DNA of 64,000 nt from contig JAAYJE010000126.1 in NCBI GenBank assembly GCA_012523095.1, forward strand, positions 1 through 64,000, in the 5' to 3' direction. The first letter of the stretch is position 1. The number at the start of each line of letters is the position of its first letter. Made by a program: the position numbers and the translations under genes. Below are positions 24,481 to 33,106 of the stretch, in pieces. The DNA comes from Actinomycetota bacterium. GTDB taxonomy: Bacteria; Actinomycetota; Thermoleophilia; RBG-16-64-13. A model generated the notes under the pieces. That model was not told the DNA's origin. It made no database searches and saw only the letters and a program-made list of their open reading frames with translations.

Positions 24481-24591
24481 TGGGTCTTCCCCCACCACGA
24501 CTCCGGCTACGACCAGCGCTGCGATGACGCCGAACAGGAAGTACCGCCAAGGTTTCGAGCCGGGTTGACCAGAATCGTAAGGTTCGTTCAT
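24460..24591 (-). pseudogene. Small membrane protein, 3'-truncated at the integrase junction
   Basis: From ATG 24591 the minus strand reads MNEPYDSGQPGSKPWRYF, then LFGVIAALVVAGVVVGE, a short single-helix membrane protein. At about 24480 the sequence runs into the opposite strand of the integrase remnant and stops six to eight codons later. The host gene was probably cut by insertion of the island. Family unknown. Confidence 0.5.
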
Positions 24592-24814
24592 GGAGCAGGG
24601 AACCTCGGTCGCCGTGAATGCGCTTGTCAGAGCTCATGCCGAGAGTGGCACCACCCGCTCGTCGAGACGCCCTGCAGCAGCTCCCAAGCTCGGCCAGCGA
24701 CAATCATTGTTGAAGACGCGTTCGAGCGGGGGATTCCGTCCGGCTGCGGTGGTAGGCTAGAGACTACCGCACAGGAGACAAGAATCTGAGCGGAGCGGAT
24801 GAAGGGGGGATAGA

Positions 24815-25162
24815 GTGGCTATCGAGTGGAAATGTCCCGAGTGTGGGCGGGGCAGCAAGCTGCTATCGAACCACTGCCAACACTGCGGGGCAGACCTGAG
24901 CGGCAAAGAAGAGATGGCGGCCGTAGAGGTGGAGGAAGAGCGGGCCTTGCCTGCCTACAATGGCCTGCTGATCCTCACGGTACTTCTTGCCATCTGCTCG
25001 GTGGGGCTGCTGGTCTACGGCTTCTTCGGAGATCCAGTCCAAAGCGCCATACAGGAGGCTGCCGTATTCGCAGGGGCGGCAACGTTCGGAATACTAGCTC
25101 GCCTTGCGCAGGCAACCCGACATCACATGCAGCTAACAGACAGGTTAGACCTCATGCGGTGA
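24815..25162 (+). CDS. Zinc-ribbon membrane protein
   Basis: GTG start, 115 residues. The N-terminal zinc ribbon CPECGRGSKLLSNHCQHC is followed by an acidic linker and two membrane helices (about residues 48-66 and 76-95), then a basic tail. No enzymatic motif. It opens a run of three plus-strand cell-envelope genes (24815, 25205, 26013) that may be one transcript. Confidence 0.7.
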   Translation: MAIEWKCPECGRGSKLLSNHCQHCGADLSGKEEMAAVEVEEERALPAYNGLLILTVLLAICSVGLLVYGFFGDPVQSAIQEAAVFAGAATFGILARLAQATRHHMQLTDRLDLMR

Positions 25163-25204
25163 TCACCATCAGGGCGCGCCGAACGATGAACAAGGGGAGT
25201 GACG

Positions 25205-25774
25205 ATGAGACTGTTGGGTGTGGCACTGGTGGCGCTGGTGCTACTGGTGGTTCTCCTCGGAGCTACTACTGCCTGCGAAGGGGAGACTGCAGAATCCACA
25301 GCGGCTGTGCCGACTCCCGCTACCACTCTTGCTCAGCCAGTCACCACCGAGATGAAACCCACGACAACAACGACTACGGAAGTGGTCGCAACAATCGAGG
25401 CTCCAGGCGTCACTACAAAGGACCTGGCAGCGCGTCTTGGCTCCATCATGGCCTACCAAGGCGCACTGGCCCGTGTGGCCAGTCAGATGGAAAGCATCAA
25501 GTCAGACTGGGCTGAACTGGAGATCACCAACACGTCTGTTGTGCTGAGAAATATGAAGTGGTCCGTGAACGACCTCGAGGTACCCCTGGGTTGCCAGGCT
25601 GCCCAGGCTGCTCTTGTTGACGCCATGGCCTGTTACGACACTGCCCTGAACCGTCTGGCGTGGGCAAAAGCAAGCGGCAGCCAAGCGGATTTCAACACTG
25701 CCTGGGAATCTGTGTTGAATGGAGACGCGAAGCTCGCTCTTGCACTGAAGCTGGCAGACAAGGTGACGCCCTAA
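25205..25774 (+). CDS. Lipoprotein with Thr-rich linker
   Basis: ATG at 25205 follows AAGGGGAG. The signal is MRLLGVALVALVLLVVLLG with lipobox TTAC. A Thr/Pro-rich linker then precedes a helical domain of about 115 residues (LGSIMAYQGALARVASQMES and LVDAMACYDTALNRLAWAKA). Length is 189 residues. No family recognised; the helical part could be a four-helix bundle. Located outside the membrane. Confidence 0.72.
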   Translation: MRLLGVALVALVLLVVLLGATTACEGETAESTAAVPTPATTLAQPVTTEMKPTTTTTTEVVATIEAPGVTTKDLAARLGSIMAYQGALARVASQMESIKSDWAELEITNTSVVLRNMKWSVNDLEVPLGCQAAQAALVDAMACYDTALNRLAWAKASGSQADFNTAWESVLNGDAKLALALKLADKVTP

Positions 25775-26012
25775 GGGATGGCACTGAGATACGCGGATGA
25801 AGGAGGGAACGGGACGTCGAAGGAACCAACGCTGTGTGACTCAGACCAAGGTTGCCTGGCAACTGTGGCTGACAGCCCCTGGGCTGTTGCGGGCCCCCGA
25901 TTGGTGACTATTTGAAGAGCTCGGCTCGCGGGGGCCTTGCTGCAGTTGCTTCAGCGCCGGCGAGTTGCGGAGTGAGTCCGACCTAGCGCTCGCAGCACCA
26001 AAGGAGCGTGAC

Positions 26013-26534
26013 ATGCAACTTGGGGGTTTCTGTGCCGCTGTAGTCACCATAGCCTGCATCGCAGTGGCAGTATTCTGGGACTACCACACGATGCCGGATG
26101 CATTCCGCAATCTGTTCATATTCGGTGTCGTCACTCTGGTCGCTGCCTCAGCATTGGGTCTTCTGACCAAGACGCGACCATCACTTCTAACGCTTCGCTT
26201 GTCGCGGTTCATTTTCATGTTCTGCGTCGTGATGGCCCCGGGTGCTCTCACAACCGCGATTGTCTGCTTCTCGACTGGTCAGGCCAAGTGGGGTGGCACA
26301 TTTCTCTTCTGGGCAGCAGCTAGTGCAGGCGGCGGCATTCTGTCTCAGCGTCTAACCAGGGTCGCCGAAACGGACCACGCGTACCAGCGGATGATGACCG
26401 CGATGGAACAAGTGGAAACACTTGCTACCGCGAGCGTTGTGACCTGCCCAGACTGTGGGGCGACCATGTCGGCTGCTGCTGGCTGGAAGCGATGTCCTCG
26501 GTGCGGGCGACGTCTGGACCCGCTCGGACGCTGA
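26013..26534 (+). CDS. Four-helix membrane protein with C-terminal zinc ribbon
   Basis: ATG at 26013 with AAGGAG upstream gives 173 residues. There are about four membrane helices between residues 5 and 115, then a cytoplasmic helix and a zinc ribbon, CPDCGATMSAAAGWKRCPRC. I chose this start over the longer frame from 25965 because the earlier part is polar and lacks a ribosome site. Function unknown. Confidence 0.68.
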   Translation: MQLGGFCAAVVTIACIAVAVFWDYHTMPDAFRNLFIFGVVTLVAASALGLLTKTRPSLLTLRLSRFIFMFCVVMAPGALTTAIVCFSTGQAKWGGTFLFWAAASAGGGILSQRLTRVAETDHAYQRMMTAMEQVETLATASVVTCPDCGATMSAAAGWKRCPRCGRRLDPLGR

Positions 26535-26844
26535 GAGAGTCGGTGCGTCTACACCCCTGCAATCGGGCAGTCGCCGATGCCTAGGAGCCTGTCGGACAAT
26601 CACCCGCGACGAGAGTGGTGGGGAGGTTGCCGGGGAGTGAGCAAGCCCTCGGCTGTTCGGCTCGCAAACCGGCCGAATGGTTGAAGATCGTGCTGGTCAG
26701 GGAACGCCATTCCTCTCTCGTTAGGCTGGTTTCGGGCACACTCTGGCTCGAAAGAGCTTGAGCAGGTTGTGAGTGAGGACCCGCTTCCTGTTCCTCTCTC
26801 ACCCTCACCCTCTCCTAATCGTTCATCTCCACACCTTTCAGGGA
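26535..26844. other. Intergenic region without a supported gene
   Basis: Short frames exist on both strands, but none shows a family. A minus-strand segment reading GMAFPDQHDLQPFGRFASR has coding-like composition and may be a remnant; I cannot place it. Confidence 0.25.
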
Positions 26845-27105
26845 TCACAGAGTAACCCCCCTCAGGTGTCCAGGAAAACCGGGTGCGCGGCAAAAGCAGT
26901 AGAGTGCGCGACCGACGCCTTCTCGCCCTCGAGGTCGAAGCTCGAAGGGTCCGCTTCCCATCGCACGGCTGCGCGGCATGTGAAGTGCCGGACCGAACTC
27001 CACGAGGAGTTGGACAAGCCTAGCGTAGTCGGCGACGATATCAACCGGCCACGACTCAATCTTATCGAGGACTTGTTGGTTGAAGTAGTCAAGTGTGTGC
27101 GACAC
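26845..27105 (-). pseudogene. HigB/Gp49-like toxin, C-terminally damaged
   Basis: GTG at 27105 begins MSHTLDYFNQQVLDKIESWP and continues PRSRAMGSGPFELRPRGREG, then VGRALYCF. This is the RelE/HigB-like (phage Gp49-type) toxin pattern of ELR plus RALYC. The usual KKT C-terminus is missing. The current frame ends CRAPGFPGHLRGVTL, while a -1 shift after CF gives AAHPVFLDT and a stop. No HigA antitoxin is adjacent. Likely inactive. Confidence 0.6.
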
Positions 27106-27251
27106 ACGGATAGGTCAGCAAATTTGCTAACCATAGTCAATCGACGGCGGCCAGGCACGAGGAGAGCCCTGCTCTTGGCGAGGCTCTCCTCGAAACGCGA
27201 TACTGACTGCCGGCGAACCGCCGTTGGACCACTATCGGACAGGAGTGGCCC

Positions 27252-27995
27252 CTAGCGGAGGTCCATCTCCTCCACGACCGCGCCCTGCTTGTCGATAGCT
27301 TTGACGTGGACCGCTTCCGGGAAATCCAGGTCTCGATCGCCCGGATCCACTTTGGCCCCAGGACCGCACACGAGTTCAAGGAAATAGCCATCGGTTTGGA
27401 CTTCGGCACGGACGACCGAGCCGTTGTCCAAGGTGACCTCCGCCGTGGTGGCATTCTCCGGTGCGTGTCCCATCACGATGATCAACGTCTCGGTGGCTGA
27501 GACCTCTGACGGGGTCGCCGCCCAAAGCTCGCCCATCTGTGTTAGATCGGAGGTACCAGGGGCTCCGCCCGCGCCCATGCTTCCGATCTCGTTTCCGTTG
27601 GCATCAAACATGGCAAGGGCAAATCCATTGGGCAGTGCATCAGGCGCAGGGCTTGTAAGCCAGAATTCGCACTTACGACCGTCATCAGTTTGGGCACGTG
27701 CCACGACTCTTTCGGTGCTGTTTGCCCCTCGGATGCCTGTCTTATCGAGTAGCTCCTGGGTCAGATGAGGGAGCAGTCCTGCGGCGACTGCTGTCCCTGC
27801 GATGACCAATAGCACTACTGCGGGCACAAGCGCGAGGAGGAGACGACGCCGGGATCTGGTGGGCGTCGCCTTCGGTCGCCGACCATTTTCTGCGATCCTC
27901 AAGGAAGTCATCACATGCGCTTTGATAAGGTCATGCCGTTCCTGCGGCAGTGCGTCGTCGTGAAGCGGCGGAATACGAAAGTCTGAGGCGCTCAT
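27252..27995 (-). CDS. Putative anti-sigma factor (single-pass membrane)
   Basis: From the ATG at 27995 (GGAGGAG upstream) the protein has 247 residues: a cytoplasmic N-terminal part of about 45, one helix (about 47-70, LLLALVPAVVLLVIAGTAVA) and an outside beta-rich domain. No zinc-binding HxxxCxxC motif is seen, so it is not a classical ZAS protein. Position and topology fit an anti-sigma or sigma-linked sensor. Its ATG overlaps the sigma factor stop by one base (TAATG). Confidence 0.68.
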   Translation of the reverse strand: MSASDFRIPPLHDDALPQERHDLIKAHVMTSLRIAENGRRPKATPTRSRRRLLLALVPAVVLLVIAGTAVAAGLLPHLTQELLDKTGIRGANSTERVVARAQTDDGRKCEFWLTSPAPDALPNGFALAMFDANGNEIGSMGAGGAPGTSDLTQMGELWAATPSEVSATETLIIVMGHAPENATTAEVTLDNGSVVRAEVQTDGYFLELVCGPGAKVDPGDRDLDFPEAVHVKAIDKQGAVVEEMDLR

Positions 27996-28621
27996 TATCT
28001 CCTCCATACAAAGTCTGGGATGGACGGTGTGTTGTCGCTCTTGGGAGTCGAACGCATTCGACTTCGGCGTTGACCGCTAAGGTCGTCCCCCAGTTGCGAC
28101 CTGGCTCGCGACAGCCGTGACCGTACCGTCCCCACGGCGATTTGAAGGACCTCGGCGATCTCCTCGTAGCTCAGCTCTTCCCACGCCCAAAGCAGAAGCA
28201 CGTCAAGGTTCTTGCGGGGCATCTCTTCGAGCTTGGTGCGCAGATCGATCAACCGGCGTTGGTCGTCGACTCGTTCGCACACGCTCTCCGCGTGATCCGG
28301 CTCAGTGGCCAGCTGAGGAAAACGGGCCATGGCCGAATCCCGACGATGAGCACTGCGCCAATACCGGCGGACGAGATTGCCTGCCACGCCGAGCAGCCAC
28401 GACCGCAATGAGCCGTTTACGAGCTGGATCTTAAGACGTTGACGCCACGCCTCTAGAAACACTTCTGAAGTGGTTTCTGCCGCGAGACTCTTATCGCCGG
28501 TCCGCCGTTGCACGAATCGATAGACGAGATCAGCATGACGATCGAAGATCCTCTCGAACGCCTCGTGATCACCCGCGACCGCCAAGGGCCAATCCCGGGT
28601 GTCTCCCTCGCTTTCGTTCAA
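27995..28621 (-). CDS. ECF-type RNA polymerase sigma factor
   Basis: TTG at 28621 lies four bases after GGAGGT and gives 208 residues. The frame open to 28693 lacks homology at its start. Region 2 is DHEAFERIFDRHADLVYRF then SEVFLEAWR; region 4 is ELSYEEIAEVLQIAVGTVRSRLSRAR. Linker and length are normal for ECF sigmas. Cotranscribed with the membrane protein downstream, its probable anti-sigma. The regulon is unknown. Confidence 0.88.
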   Translation of the reverse strand: MNESEGDTRDWPLAVAGDHEAFERIFDRHADLVYRFVQRRTGDKSLAAETTSEVFLEAWRQRLKIQLVNGSLRSWLLGVAGNLVRRYWRSAHRRDSAMARFPQLATEPDHAESVCERVDDQRRLIDLRTKLEEMPRKNLDVLLLWAWEELSYEEIAEVLQIAVGTVRSRLSRARSQLGDDLSGQRRSRMRSTPKSDNTPSIPDFVWRR

Positions 28622-28959
28622 AATTACCTCCAGGCAGGCACGACTCTTACCCTTGCATCCCTGGAATGCCCGATGCCGTCGCCACAGTTCCATGTTGTGG
28701 CACCCTCATGTCCGATGTCCATAGCGACGCCGCCGCTCTTGTCGCGGAAAGCCGACTCCTGTGCCTGCCCGGCGACGTGCCGGCACGCTCTTGCTCGATG
28801 GGAGTGTGAACAGGCCATGACGTGGAATGAGTCGTGAACGTGGGCTAAGGAAGTGCGGGGCGAGAGAACCGAGAACTGTCAACCTGCCATGTCCTCGGTT
28901 CGACTCGGGTCAGACAGGCCCAAAAAATATATATTTACAGGTAAGAATAGTCCTTCAGG
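28622..28959. other. Intergenic region between ECF sigma and tRNA array
   Basis: No gene supported. Near 28922-28940 the minus strand has a T-rich run (attttttggg) downstream of tRNA-Phe that may end the tRNA transcript, with only a weak stem before it. Confidence 0.35.
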
Positions 28960-29032
28960 TGGCGGGACCCGGAATTGAACCGGGGACACCATGATTTTCA
29001 GTCATGTGCTCTACCAACTGAGCTATCCCGCC
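28960..29032 (-). tRNA. tRNA-Phe (GAA)
   Basis: Full cloverleaf: 5' GGCGGGA and 3' TCCCGCC pair, the D-arm reads TAGCTCAGTTGGTAGAGC, and the anticodon loop is CTGAAAA. The T-arm has GGTTCAATTCC. Discriminator A; CCA not encoded. Last gene of the Glu-Val-Asp-Phe array. Confidence 0.97.
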
Positions 29033-29144
29033 ACGCGCAATCCAGCGCGAGTCCGCCTCGTGAGCGCCACGCTCCTCATCGCAGCGCCACGGCGCAACAC
29101 ACCACACCTCCAACAATACCCCAGCGCATCATACGGCTCTGAGG

Positions 29145-29218
<74 letters not shown>

Positions 29219-29295
29219 GCGAACAGGCTGCGTGATTATCGCACGTCTTGGGCTCCGGACAAGTCCTCATCGCCGGGCATCATAACCTGACGAAG

Positions 29296-29367
29296 TGGGC
29301 GCAGCAGGATTTGAACCTGCGACCCCCTGCTTGTAAGGCAGGTGCTCTCCCACTGAGCTATGCGCCC
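29296..29367 (-). tRNA. tRNA-Val (TAC)
   Basis: Acceptor GGGCGCA/TGCGCCC, D-arm TAGCTCAGTGGGAGAGC, anticodon stem CCTGC/GCAGG with loop CTTACAA, T-arm GGTTCAAATCC. Discriminator A; CCA not encoded. Confidence 0.97.
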
Positions 29368-29416
29368 AGGTCCGGAGACCAGGACCGAACGAAGCCGCGG
29401 CCGCCGACATGGGAAA

Positions 29417-29489
29417 TGCCCCCAGGGGAATTCGAATCCCCGCCGTCGCCTTGAAAGGGCGATGTCCTAGGCCACTAGACGATGGGGGC
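29417..29489 (-). tRNA. tRNA-Glu (TTC)
   Basis: Acceptor GCCCCCA pairs with TGGGGGC. The D-arm is TCGTCTAGTGGCCTAGGAC, the anticodon loop CTTTCAA and the T-arm GGATTCGAATTCC. Discriminator A. First gene of the array. Confidence 0.97.
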
Positions 29490-29553
29490 ACAACTGGCGC
29501 TGCGGCGACTGCACCCGGCGCTCGAGGCCCGGTCCGCCGCTCACAGCCGGGAG

Positions 29554-29582
29554 ATGCTAGCACACCGGCGTCCGGCGGCCAA
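29554..29582 (-). promoter_or_regulatory. Promoter of the tRNA array
   Basis: On the minus strand TTGGCC (29582-29577) and TAGCAT (29559-29554) are spaced exactly 17 bases, preceded by an A-run. Predicted start near 29547, about 58 bases before tRNA-Glu. Confidence 0.6.
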
Positions 29583-29609
29583 CTGTTTTTTTGGGTCGTG
29601 ATATCAGGG

Positions 29610-29638
29610 TTGCTCCAAGGTTTCCGACTTGATAGTCT
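29610..29638 (+). promoter_or_regulatory. Promoter of the PP2C gene, leaderless
   Basis: TTGCTC (29610-29615) and TAGTCT (29633-29638) are spaced 17 bases. The ATG at 29646 lies seven bases after the -10 box with no ribosome site, so the mRNA probably starts at or next to the ATG. Divergent from the tRNA promoter. Confidence 0.6.
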
Positions 29639-29645
29639 AAATGTG

Positions 29646-31862
29646 ATGCCTCCCGCAGACAGACCACGGAACACGCGGCCTCTTGGTGATCTTCTGCTCG
29701 CGCCGAAGGGTCACCTGCAACGCTACCGTTGGGTAGTGCTGGTGATAATCGCCGCCGTCGTGGTGCTGTTGCTCCTCGTCGTCCATTGGGTGGATGCGAC
29801 CCTTCACCCTCTGGCCCCCGTAGGCGCCGTAGTGGTTTTTTTATCCATCCTCGCCGCGGGGCTCGGCGGGGTGCCGGCAGGCTTCGGCGTCGCGCTTGTA
29901 GGGGTTATCACGGCCCTCGTCCTCCTGGCGGACTTCAACAGCAAAGCCGGTACGGTCAACGCCGTCGTCTCCGCCCTCCTCTGGTGTGGGGCGGCCTCAG
30001 CGGCAGGCCTGATCATCAGGTATCTCCGCCGCCAGGTAGCGCGCCGGGAGGCCGCGCTCGAGCAGGCCCTCCACCGCACTCTTTATGCCAAAGAGCAGAT
30101 CGAACGGGTCCTTGAGTTCAGCCCACAGTTCTATCGAGCGGAGGACTCGACGGACCTGCTTGACACCGTCTGCGCAAGCGCCATGGAGACCTTCGGAGCG
30201 GACGGCGCCAGGTTGTTCACCATAGAGGGGAACGAACTCGAGATAGTGGCGCTTTGCCCACCCTCCAACCACCTCAAGCCGGGATTCACGCTGCAAGGAG
30301 ACGATCTGCCTGAACTCGACGACATGATCGAGCACCGTCGACCCTCGTTCATCCGCGATGTCCGCACCACCCGGCTCAAGGGCTCAGCGCTCACACTCCA
30401 ACATGAGCTCAACCTCGTGTCAACCGTCCGCCTGCCCATCTTCAGTCCCACGGGGATCACCGGACTGCTGGCCCTTGGGTGGGACCACGCCATAGAAAGA
30501 CCCGGAGAGGACCTTCTGGCGATCATGCAGCGCTTCACCGACCAGGCGGCAATAGCCTGGCAAACCGTCCTGCGGGCGGAGGCTCAACGCCAGGCGGACA
30601 AGCTTCACGCCACGCTGGAGCGCCTGGTGGCCATGGCTCCCAGCTTCCACATCACAGGCTCGCGCGAGGAGGTGGCCAGGGCTATGTGCGAGGCGGCCTT
30701 GGTGACCTTCGACTGCACGGGGGCGGCATTGTACCGCATCGAAGGCGACAGACTGCGCGTCCTGGACCGCAGGCCCCCGCTGGATTCCATCTCGCCGGGG
30801 ACGACGTTCCCGCTGAGAGACGAGATGCTGCTGGCGCACGAGATCACGTCTCACAGGCCCACCTTTGTCGCGGATGCGGCCGATCCCTCACGGTATGCAG
30901 GGCCCTGGCCGCTCAAAGTGCTCAGCCAGGTTGGCGTCGCATCGGCCTTCTACGTTCCGGTGCGCTCCGACGCGGACGAGCCCGAACACCTGCTCATCCT
31001 CTCCTGGGACAAGCCTCGGCAGACCCCCGATGAGAACGTCCTCGTGATCGTCGAGCGGTTCGCCGACCAGTTGGCTCTGGCGCTCACCAACGCGTCGGCG
31101 CAGAGGCTCCACGATCAACTCCAGGCCAGCCTTCTACCCTCGACGGAAGTGAATCACCCCGTTTTCCGCGTGTTGACCCGCTACCACACCGGTGAGCAAC
31201 GTCTGAAGCTGGGCGGCGATTTCGTAGGCGCCGTCCCGGCTCCTGACGGCGGGCTGCACTTCGTCATCGGTGATGTAAGCGGGCATGGTCCAGAAGCCGC
31301 CGGCCTGGGATCGACCCTCCGCTCCACCTGGAAGGCGCTTGCACTGGCCGGACAAGGGATCCCCGAGATCGTCGACGTGATGCGCCGGGTCCTCGCAACC
31401 GATAAGACCGAGCCCAACTCCTTTGTCACCCTCATCGTCGGACGCATAGACATCGAAGGCCGCGACATCTCGTTCGTCAACGCGGGACATCTCCCGCCTC
31501 TTCTCATCACCGATAAGGTCATCTCGTTGGAAGGAACGCCGGCCGCTCCCCTGGGCTTCGACAGCGGCACCGTTCGGGTCCTCAGCAGTTTCCCGCTCCC
31601 CCGACACTGGTCCATGTTCTGCTACACAGACGGGCTGACAGACGCACGGGTGGCCCCGGGCGCTTCGGAGCGTTTCGGTGAAGACAGGCTCAAGCAGAGG
31701 CTGACCGATTGGACCGGCCCTCCCGATGGAAGTAGGCCGGCTCCAGACGGCGCCGCGGTGGACGCGCTCATGACAGAGATAGAGACCGCCGGTGGGGGCC
31801 ACTTCGCAGACGACGTAGCCATACTGCTCATCTCCACCAAGGATGAGGAGTATTCTGAGTAG
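29646..31862 (+). CDS. Membrane-anchored GAF-GAF-PP2C (SpoIIE-type) phosphatase
   Basis: The 738-residue protein starts with a cytoplasmic tail and about four membrane helices (residues 26-125). A short coiled coil, two GAF domains (about 150-310 and 325-480) and a SpoIIE/RsbU-type PP2C phosphatase domain follow (from about 500: LGGDFVGAVPAPDG, VIGDVSGHGPEAAG, FVNAGHLPPLL, YTDGLTDAR). It should dephosphorylate an anti-sigma-antagonist-type partner in response to a membrane or ligand signal. No RsbV/RsbW partner is nearby. The frame open upstream to 29409 crosses tRNA-Glu and is not used. Confidence 0.88.
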   Translation: MPPADRPRNTRPLGDLLLAPKGHLQRYRWVVLVIIAAVVVLLLLVVHWVDATLHPLAPVGAVVVFLSILAAGLGGVPAGFGVALVGVITALVLLADFNSKAGTVNAVVSALLWCGAASAAGLIIRYLRRQVARREAALEQALHRTLYAKEQIERVLEFSPQFYRAEDSTDLLDTVCASAMETFGADGARLFTIEGNELEIVALCPPSNHLKPGFTLQGDDLPELDDMIEHRRPSFIRDVRTTRLKGSALTLQHELNLVSTVRLPIFSPTGITGLLALGWDHAIERPGEDLLAIMQRFTDQAAIAWQTVLRAEAQRQADKLHATLERLVAMAPSFHITGSREEVARAMCEAALVTFDCTGAALYRIEGDRLRVLDRRPPLDSISPGTTFPLRDEMLLAHEITSHRPTFVADAADPSRYAGPWPLKVLSQVGVASAFYVPVRSDADEPEHLLILSWDKPRQTPDENVLVIVERFADQLALALTNASAQRLHDQLQASLLPSTEVNHPVFRVLTRYHTGEQRLKLGGDFVGAVPAPDGGLHFVIGDVSGHGPEAAGLGSTLRSTWKALALAGQGIPEIVDVMRRVLATDKTEPNSFVTLIVGRIDIEGRDISFVNAGHLPPLLITDKVISLEGTPAAPLGFDSGTVRVLSSFPLPRHWSMFCYTDGLTDARVAPGASERFGEDRLKQRLTDWTGPPDGSRPAPDGAAVDALMTEIETAGGGHFADDVAILLISTKDEEYSE

Positions 31863-31905
31863 TCCGGTTAATCTCCTTCGACCAGTGTGCTAGGCTTTCT
31901 CGCCG

Positions 31906-33033
31906 ATGAAGATCTCTCCGCGCAGCAGCGTACTCATAGACCTGGCAGCCATCCGCCACAACGTTGCCCATCTCCTCAGCACGCTCGCTCCCGGCAACCG
32001 CCTGCTGGTGGCGGTCAAGGCCGACGGCTATGGGCACGGGACGCTCCCTGTGGCCCGCTCCGCCGTGACCGCGGGCGCCCAGGGTGTGGCCGTCGCCACC
32101 GCCGAAGAGGCGGTGGCGCTTCGCGACGCGGGCTACGCCGAGACCATCCTAGTCATGGGTCCGCTGTACAGCTTCGATCAGTACGAGGAGATGGCACGCC
32201 GGGACGTCGATTTCGCTGTGGTGAGCGACCGCATGGCGGCGATGCTCCCCGGTTTGCAGGGCTCCGGTTTGCGGGCCCGTGTGCACCTCAAGATCGACAG
32301 CGGCATGAACCGTCAAGGGCTCTTCTCTGAAGAGGTCGGCCCTTTCCTGGAATCCATCCGTGGCATCCCCGAGGTCGAGCTGGCCGGGGTCATGACCCAC
32401 TTCGCCTGCGTGCCGGAAGACCCGGCCACCGTGGACTTCCAACTCGGCAGGTTCCTTCCGGCCGTGAAGCAGGTGCGTCGAGAATGGCCCGGCGTGATCG
32501 CGCACGCGGCCAACAGCGCCGCCACGCTCCATTCTCCTAACTCGCATCTGGACATGGTGCGGTGCGGCTGCGCGGTCTACGGTCTGTCGCCTTGGCAGGG
32601 AGACGCCATGGCGGAAGGACTGCGCCCTGCCCTGGCGTGGAAGTCCCAAGTGGCCTTGGTCAAGAGAGTGGCGGCGGGCGAGGGGGTGGGCTACGGCCAC
32701 GCCTTCCGCACCGACCGCCCCACCGATGTAGCCCTGGTACCGATCGGATACGGGGACGGGGTGTCCCGCGCCTTCAGCAATCAGGGTGAGGTCCTCATCA
32801 ACGGACGTCGCTACCCGGTCGCCGGCCGCATCTCGATGGATTCGTTCGCAGTGGATGTGGGGACCGATGGAAACGTCAAGGTCTCCGACACGGTGACTCT
32901 CATCGGAGCCGACGGAGAAGACCGCATCACGGTGGAAGACTTAGCCCGTAGACAGGGCACCATCAATTACGAGATAACGTGTGATATCGCCCTCGACCGG
33001 ACGGAGAGGCGTTTCCTGAACGGCGACGCCTGA
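31906..33033 (+). CDS. alr: Alanine racemase
   Basis: A PLP enzyme that makes D-alanine for peptidoglycan, 375 residues, full length. The PLP lysine is K38 in VAVKADGYGHG. The second catalytic residue, Tyr in GYGDGVSR, is near residue 275, followed by GRISMDSFAVDVG. The ATG has no clear ribosome site; a TAGGCT hexamer lies nine bases upstream, so a short leader is possible. Monocistronic. Confidence 0.95.
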   Translation: MKISPRSSVLIDLAAIRHNVAHLLSTLAPGNRLLVAVKADGYGHGTLPVARSAVTAGAQGVAVATAEEAVALRDAGYAETILVMGPLYSFDQYEEMARRDVDFAVVSDRMAAMLPGLQGSGLRARVHLKIDSGMNRQGLFSEEVGPFLESIRGIPEVELAGVMTHFACVPEDPATVDFQLGRFLPAVKQVRREWPGVIAHAANSAATLHSPNSHLDMVRCGCAVYGLSPWQGDAMAEGLRPALAWKSQVALVKRVAAGEGVGYGHAFRTDRPTDVALVPIGYGDGVSRAFSNQGEVLINGRRYPVAGRISMDSFAVDVGTDGNVKVSDTVTLIGADGEDRITVEDLARRQGTINYEITCDIALDRTERRFLNGDA

Positions 33034-33106
33034 CCGGGCGGATCAGCCGGAGGGCAGGGCCGCGCTCCGACAGCTCACGCCATGAGTCATCCGCAGCGGC
33101 CGCGGC

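Noticed and set aside
29409..29645. Upstream extension of the PP2C gene
   Set aside because: It would start inside tRNA-Glu and cross both predicted promoters; the conserved membrane domain begins after the ATG at 29646.
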